Under the pieces are notes generated by a model, which was not told the DNA's origin, did no database searches, and was given only the letters and a program-made list of their open reading frames with translations. The position numbers were made by a program, and so were the translations under genes. DNA of 64,000 nt from Pseudoduganella violaceinigra DSM 15887 (GTDB lineage Bacteria > Pseudomonadota > Gammaproteobacteria > Burkholderiales > Burkholderiaceae_D): contig NZ_AUDI01000001.1 of the NCBI RefSeq assembly GCF_000425385.1, forward strand, positions 248,001-312,000. Direction: 5' to 3'. Position 1 is the first letter of the stretch. Each line of letters begins with the position of its first letter. Shown here piece by piece: positions 9,281 to 17,238 of the stretch.

Positions 9281-9568
9281 ATGGATGGCCCCGAAGAGAA
9301 GCAAGTGCAGAGCCAGGAGCAACTGATCGGTGACCTGCGCCAGGTCATCGAGAACGCCGAGGAGCTGCTCAAGAATACCGATCATTACACCAGCGTGCTG
9401 TACCAGTCGGCACGCGCCAAGCTCGCGCAGGCCTTGCTGGCGGCGAATGAGGAGCTTGAGCGTTGCGAGGATGCGCAGCTGCTGCGCATGATCGAGGCTA
9501 CCCACCGCGCCAACATGCTGCACCGGGATGTGTCCGGCGAGGCGAGATTAATGCGGGCGTTTGATTAG
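9281..9568 (+). CDS. DUF883 (ElaB/YqjD)-type protein lacking the membrane tail
   Basis: The 95-residue protein has the DUF883 opening ([19 protein letters not shown] followed by a helix of alternating alanine and charged residues). ElaB and YqjD normally end in a membrane helix that anchors them and can bind ribosomes; here the end is a soluble helix with no hydrophobic stretch. Its last 21 bases overlap the end of the bufBC gene on the opposite strand. Confidence 0.6.
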   Translation: MDGPEEKQVQSQEQLIGDLRQVIENAEELLKNTDHYTSVLYQSARAKLAQALLAANEELERCEDAQLLRMIEATHRANMLHRDVSGEARLMRAFD

Positions 9569-11149
9569 AATTTGCTGCTGCAGCCATTGCTGCAGGCTGG
9601 CGGCAACGTTGAAGTGCTCATCCAGCGCGAATGCGGCGTCCAGGGCGGCGCCGAGCGGTTTTCCTTCCTGAAGTGTTTTCAGCGCGATGTAGTCCGGCGC
9701 CTGCAGTGGCGTGACTTGTGCCGTCCACTGCGGGCGGCTGAGCAGCGCGCGGCTGGGTTCGTTCATTTTTTCCGGGAAGGGCGCGCCCTGGTGGGCCAGC
9801 CAGAGGGGCGCCACGGCCCATTCCGACTCGAACAGCTGGGCGGTTGCCTGCCAGGCGAAGCTTTGTGCTTCCACAGTTTGCGGATCGATGTCTTGCGCTT
9901 GCAGGGCGTCTTTTTGCACGGCGTAGTGGATGCGGTGCAGCTGCCATTCAAGGCGTGCCATGTCCGGCAGATAGGGGAGATCCTGGACGTGCTCGAACTG
10001 GCGCAGGAAGGGCTCGAAATGCGCGCCGAAACGGTTCAGGTCGCCGCTTTCCGATGGGTGGGCTCGGCCGTATTCACGCGCCAGGGCCGCGAAGAATTCG
10101 GCCCCAAGCAATTGCGCGATGACGGGATAGGCGGCGGCCAGGGCTTTGTTCCAGGTTGAGGTCAGGTTGCCGCGGTACAGGGCGAAGCGCTCGCTGTGCT
10201 TGAGCGGCAATGCGGCTTCCGCGCACGGTGAGAACAAGGCATCGGAGAAGGCTTGCTGCTGTACGGCCAGCGCCTTGCTGTCATGCACAAAATGTCCCCC
10301 ATCGTTCCTGACCCCAGGGGGGACTTTTTTTGCTTGGGGGAAGGTTGCGGCGATGGCGGCGGCTTTCTCGGCTTCGCCCAGCAGGACTTCGAGTGGCGGG
10401 ATGTCGGTGTCCCATTCGATCAGCGTGGGGACGGCGCCAAAACGCTTCAGCGCGGCTTCATAGAGGTGCCAGACCGGGTCGGCGACCAGCGCGCCGTGGT
10501 GGTCGACGACGGCGTTCGGCGTGACGAGGTGGCCGGCCAGGTGGATTTCGCCGACCGTGCCTAGGGCGATCGCATTTATCGCGGCCAATGCGTCTTCTTC
10601 GTGGTTGCATTGGTTGACGTAGAGGTTGTTTACGTCCAGCAGCAGGCCGCAGCCGGTGCGGCGTGCGAGGGTTGCCAGAAATTCCGCTTCGCTCATGGCG
10701 TCGTCGGCAAATCGCACGAAGCTGGAGACGTTTTCCAGCAGGATGCTGCGCCCCAGGGTTTCCTGCATGCGCCCTACCCGCTCTTCCAGCAGGTCGAGCG
10801 CGGCGTGGTTCAGCGCCAGCGGCAGCAGGTCATTCAGGTGGCGGTCGAAGACGGCTCCCCAGCATAGGTGCTCGGAGACCAGTGCCGGTTCGATACGCCG
10901 CACCAGACTGGCAACGCGCGCCAGGTGGTCGACGCTGAAGCCGCGCGCGGAGCCCAGGCCAAGTCCGACGCCGTGCAGGCTGATCGCATAGTCGCGCCGC
11001 AGCTCCTGCAGTACGTGGAAGTCGCCGCCCGCCTGGTCCAGGTAGTTTTCGGTGTGGACTTCGAGCCAGGCGGCGCGCGGCCGCTGTTCGAGGAACTGGC
11101 GGTAGTGCGGTGCCCGCAATCCTATGCCGGCACCGGCGAGCGGCTTCAT
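9548..11149 (-). CDS. bufB-bufC: BufB-BufC fusion: MNIO (DUF692) maturase joined to DUF2063 partner
   Basis: Residues 1 to about 270 form a DUF692/MNIO enzyme, a multinuclear iron oxygenase that modifies cysteines in precursor peptides. Visible hallmarks include [48 protein letters not shown] and [13 protein letters not shown]. Residues from about 290 to 533 form the DUF2063 (BufC/HvfC) partner, with RFALYRGNL and the [12 protein letters not shown] segment. The two are normally separate, often overlapping genes. Here they are joined by residues 274-288, which are encoded by a REP-like repeat. The bufferin precursor gene lies 7 bases upstream, so the unit should make a copper-binding bufferin. 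The junction contains a run of seven T (plus strand), so an indel could split the gene. Confidence 0.88.
   Translation of the reverse strand: MKPLAGAGIGLRAPHYRQFLEQRPRAAWLEVHTENYLDQAGGDFHVLQELRRDYAISLHGVGLGLGSARGFSVDHLARVASLVRRIEPALVSEHLCWGAVFDRHLNDLLPLALNHAALDLLEERVGRMQETLGRSILLENVSSFVRFADDAMSEAEFLATLARRTGCGLLLDVNNLYVNQCNHEEDALAAINAIALGTVGEIHLAGHLVTPNAVVDHHGALVADPVWHLYEAALKRFGAVPTLIEWDTDIPPLEVLLGEAEKAAAIAATFPQAKKVPPGVRNDGGHFVHDSKALAVQQQAFSDALFSPCAEAALPLKHSERFALYRGNLTSTWNKALAAAYPVIAQLLGAEFFAALAREYGRAHPSESGDLNRFGAHFEPFLRQFEHVQDLPYLPDMARLEWQLHRIHYAVQKDALQAQDIDPQTVEAQSFAWQATAQLFESEWAVAPLWLAHQGAPFPEKMNEPSRALLSRPQWTAQVTPLQAPDYIALKTLQEGKPLGAALDAAFALDEHFNVAASLQQWLQQQILIKRPH
10288..10331. repeat. REP-like element inside the bufB-bufC gene
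   Basis: This stretch shares with the right arm of the 5910-5990 palindrome the blocks AAATGTCC, TTCCTGACCCCAGG and GGGACTTTT at the same spacing; only the middle 7 bases differ. It is a half-element, since the opposite arm is missing, and it is read in frame as the protein linker. Confidence 0.75.
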
Positions 11150-11156
11150 TGATTAC

Positions 11157-11417
11157 TTATTTCGCTGGTGCGGTGGTCTTGCCGCCGGCCTTTTCGCAGG
11201 TGCCCTTGGCAACGAATTTCCATTCGCTGGCCATATTGTCGGATTGGGCCTGGTTGGAGCAGCCGTGGGTGCCGGTGGCGCAGTCGTTCTGGCCGGCCTT
11301 GGCGACGCCGTAGCATTTTTCTTTTTCAGTTGGATTGCCCTGGGCCGAGGCAACGGTGCTGGTGGCGGCGCAGACGGTGGCCAGGGCGGCGGCGATCAGG
11401 GCTTGACGGTTGTTCAT
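11157..11417 (-). CDS. bufA: BufA-type bufferin precursor (DUF2282)
   Basis: The 86-residue protein has a signal peptide (ending STVASAQ) and four cysteines in the DUF2282 arrangement: [14 protein letters not shown], then HGC, then GTCEK. Bufferins are exported peptides whose cysteines are modified by BufB with BufC so that they bind copper in the periplasm. The start at 11417 is supported by GAGGAGC seven bases upstream. The gene is followed at once by the bufB-bufC fusion. No metal-responsive promoter motif was recognised. Confidence 0.9.
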   Translation of the reverse strand: MNNRQALIAAALATVCAATSTVASAQGNPTEKEKCYGVAKAGQNDCATGTHGCSNQAQSDNMASEWKFVAKGTCEKAGGKTTAPAK

Positions 11418-11464
11418 GCAGTAGCTCCTCAATGTGGTTCGGGTGTGCGATTAGAACACAAAAA

Positions 11465-11498
11465 AACCCGCAGGCACCGATTACCGGTGCGGCGGGTT
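11465..11498 (-). terminator. Intrinsic terminator after the YjfB-like gene
   Basis: AACCCGC (11465-11471) pairs with GCGGGTT (11492-11498), with further inner GCACCG/CGGTGC pairing. On the minus strand it is followed by a T run. Confidence 0.85.
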
Positions 11499-11533
11499 CT
11501 TGCGAACTGCGCGGCGCGCTGAAGCGCGGGCGT

Positions 11534-11734
11534 TCAGGCGGTGGTATTGATGTTCTGGCCCAGGTGCGATGGCAGGTTGGCGGCTGCTGGCGCTGGCGGG
11601 ATCGCTTCGATCAGGGCCTGGGCGCTGGAAGCTTGCACGTCTTGTGCTTTTTTCAAGACGGCGTAGCCGATTTCGTTACGATTATTCGTATCCGCGATCG
11701 TCGTTGCTGCTTTTGCAATGCTTACTGCATCCAT
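11534..11734 (-). CDS. YjfB-family small protein
   Basis: The 66-residue protein matches the small YjfB family (labelled putative motility proteins): an N-terminal helix MDAVSIAKAATTIADTNNRN, the core VLKKAQDVQASSAQALIEAI, and the typical C-terminal GQNINTTA. No enzyme motif or signal peptide. It is followed by a terminator and stands apart from its neighbours. The family is recognisable, but its molecular role is not established. Confidence 0.75.
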   Translation of the reverse strand: MDAVSIAKAATTIADTNNRNEIGYAVLKKAQDVQASSAQALIEAIPPAPAAANLPSHLGQNINTTA

Positions 11735-11786
11735 GTGATTCTCCCATTGGTACCTATCCTGATTAACGGTGCGGTTGCTGGGAACT

Positions 11787-12308
11787 TTAGGCTTGGCGCG
11801 GAATTTTTTTGATCAGCCAGGCCAGCACTGTGTCGGGACGGTTGAGGTCAAGCCATTGCAGGCGGGGTGGCAGGCCGTGCGGGGCGGGCTGGTCGGAGGC
11901 GACGGCAACGATGCTGTGGTCATCCAGATAACGGGGCGGCTGGCCGGCGATGGCGCGGTAGACTTCCAGCTTGTCGATCTGCCAGGCGTGGAAGCCTTCG
12001 ACCAGGGTCAGATCGGCGGGCTGCAGCCGCGCCAGCTGTTCGTCGGCGCCCGGTTCTTCCGCGCCACGCAGTTCGTGGATGATGGCGAAGCGGTATGGCG
12101 ATGCGATCATCACTTCCGCCGCGCCGGCTTGCCGGAAGCGGGCGCTGTCCTTCCTGGGCGGTTCGAGTTCGAAGTCGTGGTGGCTATGTTTGATAACGTT
12201 GACTTTCCAGCCACGCACAGCAAGTTCGCTCACCAGGTATTCCAGCAGCGTGGTCTTGCCGCTGCCAGAAGGGCCGGTGACGCCGAGGACGTTTTGCTGG
12301 CCGCTCAT
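11787..12308 (-). CDS. mobB: Molybdopterin-guanine dinucleotide biosynthesis adaptor protein MobB
   Basis: The 173-residue protein has a P-loop GPSGSGKTT near residues 12-20 and the MobB pattern VIKHSHHDFELEPPRKDSARF, typical of the GTP-binding protein that supports MobA in building the molybdenum cofactor nucleotide form. Its start overlaps the end of the gspB-like gene by 4 bases, so it is translated from the tail of that operon. No other molybdenum genes are nearby; the linkage with gspAB looks incidental. Confidence 0.9.
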   Translation of the reverse strand: MSGQQNVLGVTGPSGSGKTTLLEYLVSELAVRGWKVNVIKHSHHDFELEPPRKDSARFRQAGAAEVMIASPYRFAIIHELRGAEEPGADEQLARLQPADLTLVEGFHAWQIDKLEVYRAIAGQPPRYLDDHSIVAVASDQPAPHGLPPRLQWLDLNRPDTVLAWLIKKIPRQA

Positions 12309-13096
12309 AGCGCCACGCGGTAACGGTAGCCGCGGAAGCTGAAGATGGCCTGCTTGGGCTGCAGTTTATCGAGGACCAGGCCGGGGGCGACTTCTTCCCC
12401 TTCCCGGCGCAGGACCTTGTCGATCAGCAGCAGGCGGTCGGCGGGGTTTTTCGAGTACATATAGCCGCCCAGCGTGATTTGGGGGATGGCACGCTGGATC
12501 GGCTCCGGAAGATCGCGCAGGGATTGCACCAGTTCTTCCACTGGCGCCGGCGCGGCGGCTGCGCTGTCCGCCGCGCGGGGCGCTACGCCCGCAGGTTTCG
12601 CGGCCGGCTGTTGCTGCGCTTCGGCGATTTGCGATGCCGGTTTCTCTTGCATAGCTGGCACTGGCGGCTGGCGGACGGTTTGCGGTGCCGCCGCCTGGCT
12701 GACGGCCGCAGGCGGCGGAGCAACAGGCCGTGGCGCGGGAAGCTGCCCGACCGGTGCGGCGGAAGGCGGCGCGCCAACCGCGGCGGCCACCGGCGCGGCG
12801 GCGGGAGCAACAGCTGCGGCGGGAACGGCAGCTGGCGCCGCTGCGGCTGCAGCCGCTTGATCGGTGGCGGCGACTGCTGGCGCCTGGCTGGCGGCCTGCT
12901 GCTGGCGCACCAGCATGGTCGCCAGTCCGCCGATCACCGCAACCATCAGCGCCATCGACACCATGACCAGCGTACGCTTGCTGCCCGCGCCTTGCGCCAC
13001 CGGGGCACTGGCCAGGGTGGGGGCGTGAATGGTGGGCGTGCTGCCGATCTGGCGTTCGGCCTGCGCTTTTTTCAGTGCTTCGAGAATATAGGACAT
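12305..13096 (-). CDS. gspB: GspB-type type II secretion assembly protein
   Basis: The 263-residue protein opens MSYILEALKKAQAER, the usual start of GspB, then has one membrane helix (about residues 40-62), a very alanine/proline-rich periplasmic stretch, and a C-terminal T2SSB domain (about residues 195-263) ending in the GYRYRVAL strand. With GspA it forms a complex that helps the secretin pass through peptidoglycan. The start at 13096 is 1 base after the gspA stop. An upstream open frame in the same phase lacks family similarity. Confidence 0.88.
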   Translation of the reverse strand: MSYILEALKKAQAERQIGSTPTIHAPTLASAPVAQGAGSKRTLVMVSMALMVAVIGGLATMLVRQQQAASQAPAVAATDQAAAAAAAPAAVPAAAVAPAAAPVAAAVGAPPSAAPVGQLPAPRPVAPPPAAVSQAAAPQTVRQPPVPAMQEKPASQIAEAQQQPAAKPAGVAPRAADSAAAAPAPVEELVQSLRDLPEPIQRAIPQITLGGYMYSKNPADRLLLIDKVLRREGEEVAPGLVLDKLQPKQAIFSFRGYRYRVAL

Positions 13097-13097
13097 A

Positions 13098-14732
13098 TTA
13101 TTTCCCCGCCTCGGCCAGCAGGCGCGGTTCGGTTTCATTGCCCGGCTGCGCCAGGCGGATGAAGGTTTTCGGACCCGCCACGCCGTCGGCTTTCAAGCCT
13201 TGCACGGCCTGGTATTCCCGCAGGTAGCGCAAGGTTTCGCCGGCCAGCGGCTGGTTTTCGCGCGGTTTCTTGACGCCGTTCACCTGGGCCAGACGGCGCG
13301 CAAGCCAATCCACGTCGGGGCCTTTGTCGCCTTCCTTCACTTCGTCGCGCCATGCGCGGGGAGCGCGCCAGAAGGTGGTGAAGCTGCCGTCAAAGCGGCC
13401 ATCCAGCGCCTCCAGCGACACGGTTTCCGTACCGCGCACGCCAACCAGGGTGGCATTGCTGTTATCGAGAGCCGCCAGCACGACGTTGCGCGGCAGGGTT
13501 TGGCCGTCGCGCAGCTTGATGATCACGGGCCGGTTAAGCTTGCGGATTTCATCCAGGCCGCCTTTGGTCTGCAGGCAGCGCAGGTTGCGCCGGGCGGCTT
13601 CGGCACAGCCCTCGCCTTCCACCAGGACCACATCCCATTTTGCCGCCAGCAGGCCAAGTGCCGATTCCATCGTCAGCCAGGTCGGCATGGTGGATGGCTG
13701 CGCAGCTTCGGTCGCCGGGACAGTGGCGCCCTGCGATGCGGCGGCAACCGGGGCCGCATCCAGCGCGTGCCGGGCGGAAGCGGATGGCGCGGCGGCCGCG
13801 GCCTTCTGCGCTGCCGGGGCGATGGGCGACGGCATCATTTGCCAGGCGGCGGCAGCGGTCAGCGCCGCGCCGGCCAGCACGCCGGCAGCGGCAAGGCGCC
13901 ATGGGCGGGCACGGGCGGGGGCGCTCTCCCCTTCGAACACTTCTTCCGCCGCGCGCTGCAGGATTTTTGCGTTGACCTGCGCGCTGTTTTCGACATAAGC
14001 GCCCAGCAGCGCGCGGTCGCACAGGAGGTTGATGCGGCGCGGTACGCCCTTGCTTAACTGGTGAATCCGGCGCAGCAGTCTGCGCGGGAACAGCTCCACC
14101 GCCCCGGCGCCAGCCACCGCCAGCCGGTGCCGGATGTAGCTGCCCACTTCCGCGTCGGACAAGGGGCCCAGGTGGTAGCGGGCGATCACCCGCTGCGCCA
14201 GCTGTTCGAGCTCGGGCCGCGCCAGCATCTGGCGCAGCTCCGGCTGGCCGATCAGGATAATCTGCAGCAGCTTGCGTTCGCTGGTTTCGAGGTTGGTCAG
14301 CAGGCGCAGTTGTTCCAGCACATCCGCCGACAGGTTCTGCGCTTCGTCGATGACCAGCACATTGTTCAGGCCCGCCGCGTGCGACTCGAGCAGGTAGGTG
14401 TTGACCGCGTCGACATAGGACTTGACGCTGCTGCCTTCCGGCGCCACGCCGAATTCGTCGCACACCGACTGCAGCAGTTCTTCCACCGTCAGCTTGGGAT
14501 TGAAGATGTAGGCCAGGCGGCAATTGGGCGGGATCTGCTCCATGAAGCAGCGGCACACCGTGGTCTTGCCGGCACCGATCTCGCCGGTCAGCAGCACGAA
14601 GCCGCCGCCGCTGCCGATGCCGTACAGCAGGTGCGCCAGGGCCTCCCGGTGCCGTTCGCTCATGAACAGGTAGCGCGGGTCGGGGGCGATGGAAAAGGGC
14701 AGCTGTTTTAAGTTGAAATATTGCGTGTACAT
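13098..14732 (-). CDS. gspA: GspA/ExeA-type AAA ATPase with peptidoglycan-binding domain
   Basis: The 544-residue inner-membrane ATPase has the standard opening MYTQYFNLKQLPFSIAPDPR, Walker A GEIGAGKTT at residues 50-58, and Walker B VLVIDEAQNL near residue 130. A membrane helix follows at about 280-300, and a periplasmic part ends in a peptidoglycan-binding domain (about 455-530, including LKADGVAGPKTFIRL). It works with GspB in secretin assembly. The rest of the type II secretion genes are not in the window. Spacing to both neighbours is under 10 bases. Confidence 0.92.
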   Translation of the reverse strand: MYTQYFNLKQLPFSIAPDPRYLFMSERHREALAHLLYGIGSGGGFVLLTGEIGAGKTTVCRCFMEQIPPNCRLAYIFNPKLTVEELLQSVCDEFGVAPEGSSVKSYVDAVNTYLLESHAAGLNNVLVIDEAQNLSADVLEQLRLLTNLETSERKLLQIILIGQPELRQMLARPELEQLAQRVIARYHLGPLSDAEVGSYIRHRLAVAGAGAVELFPRRLLRRIHQLSKGVPRRINLLCDRALLGAYVENSAQVNAKILQRAAEEVFEGESAPARARPWRLAAAGVLAGAALTAAAAWQMMPSPIAPAAQKAAAAAPSASARHALDAAPVAAASQGATVPATEAAQPSTMPTWLTMESALGLLAAKWDVVLVEGEGCAEAARRNLRCLQTKGGLDEIRKLNRPVIIKLRDGQTLPRNVVLAALDNSNATLVGVRGTETVSLEALDGRFDGSFTTFWRAPRAWRDEVKEGDKGPDVDWLARRLAQVNGVKKPRENQPLAGETLRYLREYQAVQGLKADGVAGPKTFIRLAQPGNETEPRLLAEAGK

Positions 14733-14741
14733 GGTCGGCGC

Positions 14742-15215
14742 TTAACGCAGCGCTGGCGGCAAGCGTTTGAATTTGGCGCAGTATATCTTGGCGCGCGTGT
14801 TGAAGTAGACGATGCGGCTGCCCGCCTTGGATTCGCGCACCGGATAGCGCGAAGTTTCGATTTTCGCATACGCCAGCCCATCCTGGCGCAGGATGGCCTG
14901 TTCCAGCTGCTCCGGCGTGGTATCGGCGACCGCGCCGACGAAGCGGTAAGGATAGCTTTCGTCGCTGACGATCACCTCCAGCACGGGAACGCCCCACAGG
15001 ATGGCGTCATTGGTGCGGAACCAGTAGGCCCCGCCCTCGCGCTTGTAGGGCTGCCCGAAATACTGGCTGAGGTAGTCGAAATAATAACGGTTGGAGGTCT
15101 GGTCGCGGCACAATAGGCCATTGCCGAGCACATCGCCGAAATGGGAAGGCGGCGCGGCCTGCGCCAGGGAACAGGCGGCCAGCACGCCAGCGGCGAGGAT
15201 ACGCAGTCCCGGCAT
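14742..15215 (-). CDS. Exported protein of unknown function
   Basis: The 157-residue protein has a signal peptide (MPGLRILAAGVLAACSLAQA, cleaved after AQA) and two cysteines (LLCRDQ and IYCAKF) that could form a disulfide. I recognise no domain. It lies 9 bases upstream of gspA and 3 bases after the small gene before it, so it belongs to the gspAB-mobB transcript. Confidence 0.7.
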   Translation of the reverse strand: MPGLRILAAGVLAACSLAQAAPPSHFGDVLGNGLLCRDQTSNRYYFDYLSQYFGQPYKREGGAYWFRTNDAILWGVPVLEVIVSDESYPYRFVGAVADTTPEQLEQAILRQDGLAYAKIETSRYPVRESKAGSRIVYFNTRAKIYCAKFKRLPPALR

Positions 15216-15218
15216 CGC

Positions 15219-15404
15219 CTACAGCTTCTGGAACCAGGCGCGGTTGGCGCTGATCTTGGCCTTGGCGGAGGGTGGCAATGCTTCGTAGCAGCCAGGATAT
15301 TGCTTCAGGGAACCCTCGCGGACTTCCTTCTGCAAACCGTTGATCAGGAACACGTATACCGTTCCACCCTCGTCGGTCTTTTTAGTTCCCAAGTACTTGA
15401 TCAT
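15219..15404 (-). CDS. Small hypothetical protein, first gene of the gspAB operon
   Basis: The 61-residue product (MIKYLGTKKTDEGGTVYVFL opening) has no signal peptide or known motif. A GGGGAGAC ribosome binding site precedes the ATG and its stop is 3 bases from the next start, which supports translation. Function unknown. Confidence 0.55.
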   Translation of the reverse strand: MIKYLGTKKTDEGGTVYVFLINGLQKEVREGSLKQYPGCYEALPPSAKAKISANRAWFQKL

Positions 15405-15597
15405 AAGTGTCTCCCCTGACGAGCATTATGACATTTCAAGGGGAAACCACAACTTTTTGCCCGCTAGCTTGTGCATTTCAGCCTCGAAAAAATGCAGTTG
15501 GTTCCCCGTTTTTGCGCGTCTGTCTTTTTCCGGCCCTGCCGCGGCCCCGGTTCGCTTATCGTTCCAGCATCACCAACCCTGGACAGCCCCAGACAAT

Positions 15598-16965
15598 ATG
15601 AACAAGCTGATCACCTACGGCGCCGCGCTTTCCCTGATTGCTCTGGGCGTCTCCGCCCTGCAGGCCAGCCCACCGGAACGCGACAAGCCGGCCGACCTCA
15701 CCCCGTCGCGCGAAACGCGCCCGGTGACGGCGTTCGCCCGCATTGAGATCGACGGCCCGTATAAGGTGCTGGTTGACGCGCAGGGCACCGCCCCGGCGAT
15801 TGAAGTCAGCGGCCCCAAACGCCAGCTGGAGCAGCTGGAAACCGTGGTCCAGGGCGATACCCTGCATGTGCGGCCGCTGCACCGCAACCATTGGGTCTTC
15901 AGTTTCGGCAAGCAGCGCGAGGGGGTGATCGTGAAGATCAGCACCAGCGGCTTGCAGGCCCTCAGCATGAACGGCAGCGGCGATGTCGAACTGGAGCACG
16001 TCGACAGCAAGGAGCTGAAGCTGATTTCCACCGGGCCCGGCGACCTGAGCGTGTCCGGCAGCGCCACCGAGCTGACCGTCAAGTCCAGCGGCAGCGGCGA
16101 AATGCGCCTGCACCGCATGCGCGCCACCAATGTCAACCTGGTGATGAGTGGCCCTGGCGACGTGAGCGCACCGGCCATCAGCGGCGACCTGAATGCGGTC
16201 CTGTCCGGCTCAGGCGACCTGGAGGCGGGCGATGTGCGGGCCAACAAGGTCAACGCCTCGCTGAGCGGCCCCGGTTCGGTGGAACTGCGCGGCAGCAGCC
16301 GCGAGATCCGCGCTGAAGTCTCCGGTTCGGGCGACCTGGAAGCCTGCGGCATGCAGGTGGAAAACGTGACCGCCATGCTGAACGGCCCCGGCGGCGCCTG
16401 CCTGAGCGGCTCGATCAAGAAGTTCGACGCCGAAGTGCACGGTTCCGGCGACCTGGAAGCGCGCGGCCTGCAGACGCAGAATACTCGGGTCAGCTTGAGC
16501 GGTCCCGGCAACATGAACCTGTCCGGCAGCAGCGAAACCCTGAGCGCCGATGTCAGCGGTTCCGGCGACCTCGATGCCAAGCAGCTGAAGGTGGCGAAAG
16601 CCATCACGCGCAGCAAAGGCCCGGGCAGCGTCTACCTGAGCAAGGTGAGCGACTCGCTGGATGCGGAAGTGCGCGGTTCGGGCGACCTGCAGGCCGAACC
16701 CGAATGCAAGGAGGTGAAGGTGAGCATGAGCGGCCCCGGCGGCGTGCAGCTGCGCGGCTGGACCGGCACCTTGAGCGCCAGCGTGAACGGTCCCGGCAGC
16801 CTGGATGCGCGCGACATGCTGGCCAAGCAGGCCGAAGTCAATGTGGGCGGTCCCGGCAATGCCACCGTCAACGTACAAGGCAAGGTGGCCGCGCAAGGGC
16901 AGCAACTGAATTCCGACAAGCAGCGTGTGGTGACGATCGACCGTCGCGGCGCCCACACCGAATGA
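15598..16965 (+). CDS. Exported GIN-domain (DUF2807) beta-solenoid protein
   Basis: The 455-residue protein has a signal peptide (ending SALQA) and a short N-terminal domain typical of DUF2807 proteins (FARIEIDGPYKVLVDAQG). About 16 solenoid rungs of 19-20 residues follow, from about residue 122 to 445. Each rung opens with GSG or GPG. The first 14 alternate strictly between SGSGD-type and SGPG-type, and the last two are both GPG. The fold should be an elongated parallel beta-helix in the periplasm or on the surface. Function of the family is not known. The start at 15598 removes an unlikely upstream extension. A terminator follows about 60 bases after the stop. Confidence 0.85.
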   Translation: MNKLITYGAALSLIALGVSALQASPPERDKPADLTPSRETRPVTAFARIEIDGPYKVLVDAQGTAPAIEVSGPKRQLEQLETVVQGDTLHVRPLHRNHWVFSFGKQREGVIVKISTSGLQALSMNGSGDVELEHVDSKELKLISTGPGDLSVSGSATELTVKSSGSGEMRLHRMRATNVNLVMSGPGDVSAPAISGDLNAVLSGSGDLEAGDVRANKVNASLSGPGSVELRGSSREIRAEVSGSGDLEACGMQVENVTAMLNGPGGACLSGSIKKFDAEVHGSGDLEARGLQTQNTRVSLSGPGNMNLSGSSETLSADVSGSGDLDAKQLKVAKAITRSKGPGSVYLSKVSDSLDAEVRGSGDLQAEPECKEVKVSMSGPGGVQLRGWTGTLSASVNGPGSLDARDMLAKQAEVNVGGPGNATVNVQGKVAAQGQQLNSDKQRVVTIDRRGAHTE

Positions 16966-17022
16966 TTGACGACATCGCTGCCGACGCCTGGGGCGCCGGC
17001 AGCGATTAGCTGTGTTCCTCCT

Positions 17023-17051
17023 GCCCGGCGTAACCCGCCGGGCTTTTTTTT
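17023..17051 (+). terminator. Intrinsic terminator after the GIN-domain gene
   Basis: GCCCGGCG (17023-17030) pairs with CGCCGGGC (17036-17043) and is followed by eight T. Confidence 0.92.
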
Positions 17052-17068
17052 CATTTTGGTCAGCAGTC

Positions 17069-17087
17069 CATACCAAAATGCATACCA
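17069..17087. promoter_or_regulatory. Tandem CATACCA repeats upstream of the GlcNAc operon
   Basis: CATACCA occurs at 17069-17075 and 17081-17087, 12 bases apart. Two related copies, AATACCA (17162-17168 region) and AATACCT (17173 region), lie just before the promoter. These may be half sites for the GntR regulator encoded in the operon; this is an inference. Confidence 0.4.
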
Positions 17088-17180
17088 TTTCCCCATGCCA
17101 GCATAGTCATAATAATCAACCACTTACGGCAATGTTGCGCGGCATCCCTACGATCAAAAACAATACCAGTTAAATACCTG

Positions 17181-17209
17181 TTGACAAGCTGGTGTGCTCC
17201 TCATATAGT
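17181..17209 (+). promoter_or_regulatory. Sigma-70 promoter of the GlcNAc operon
   Basis: A perfect TTGACA (17181-17186) is followed after exactly 17 bases by TATAGT (17204-17209), one base from consensus. ACCAG (17165-17169) and CTGGT (17189-17193) form an inverted repeat around the -35 box, a good place for a repressor. The start of transcription would be near 17216, just before nagK. Confidence 0.75.
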
Positions 17210-17238
17210 CGCCACAGTTCTTTTCATCCCTTGAAAAA

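Noticed and set aside
15961..16935. CRISPR-like regular repeats
   Set aside because: The periodicity is codon-based and belongs to the protein solenoid; there are no identical repeats or spacers.
16210..17088. Open frames antisense to the GIN-domain gene
   Set aside because: They follow the repeats of the real gene and encode only repetitive Ala/Gly/His-rich sequence.
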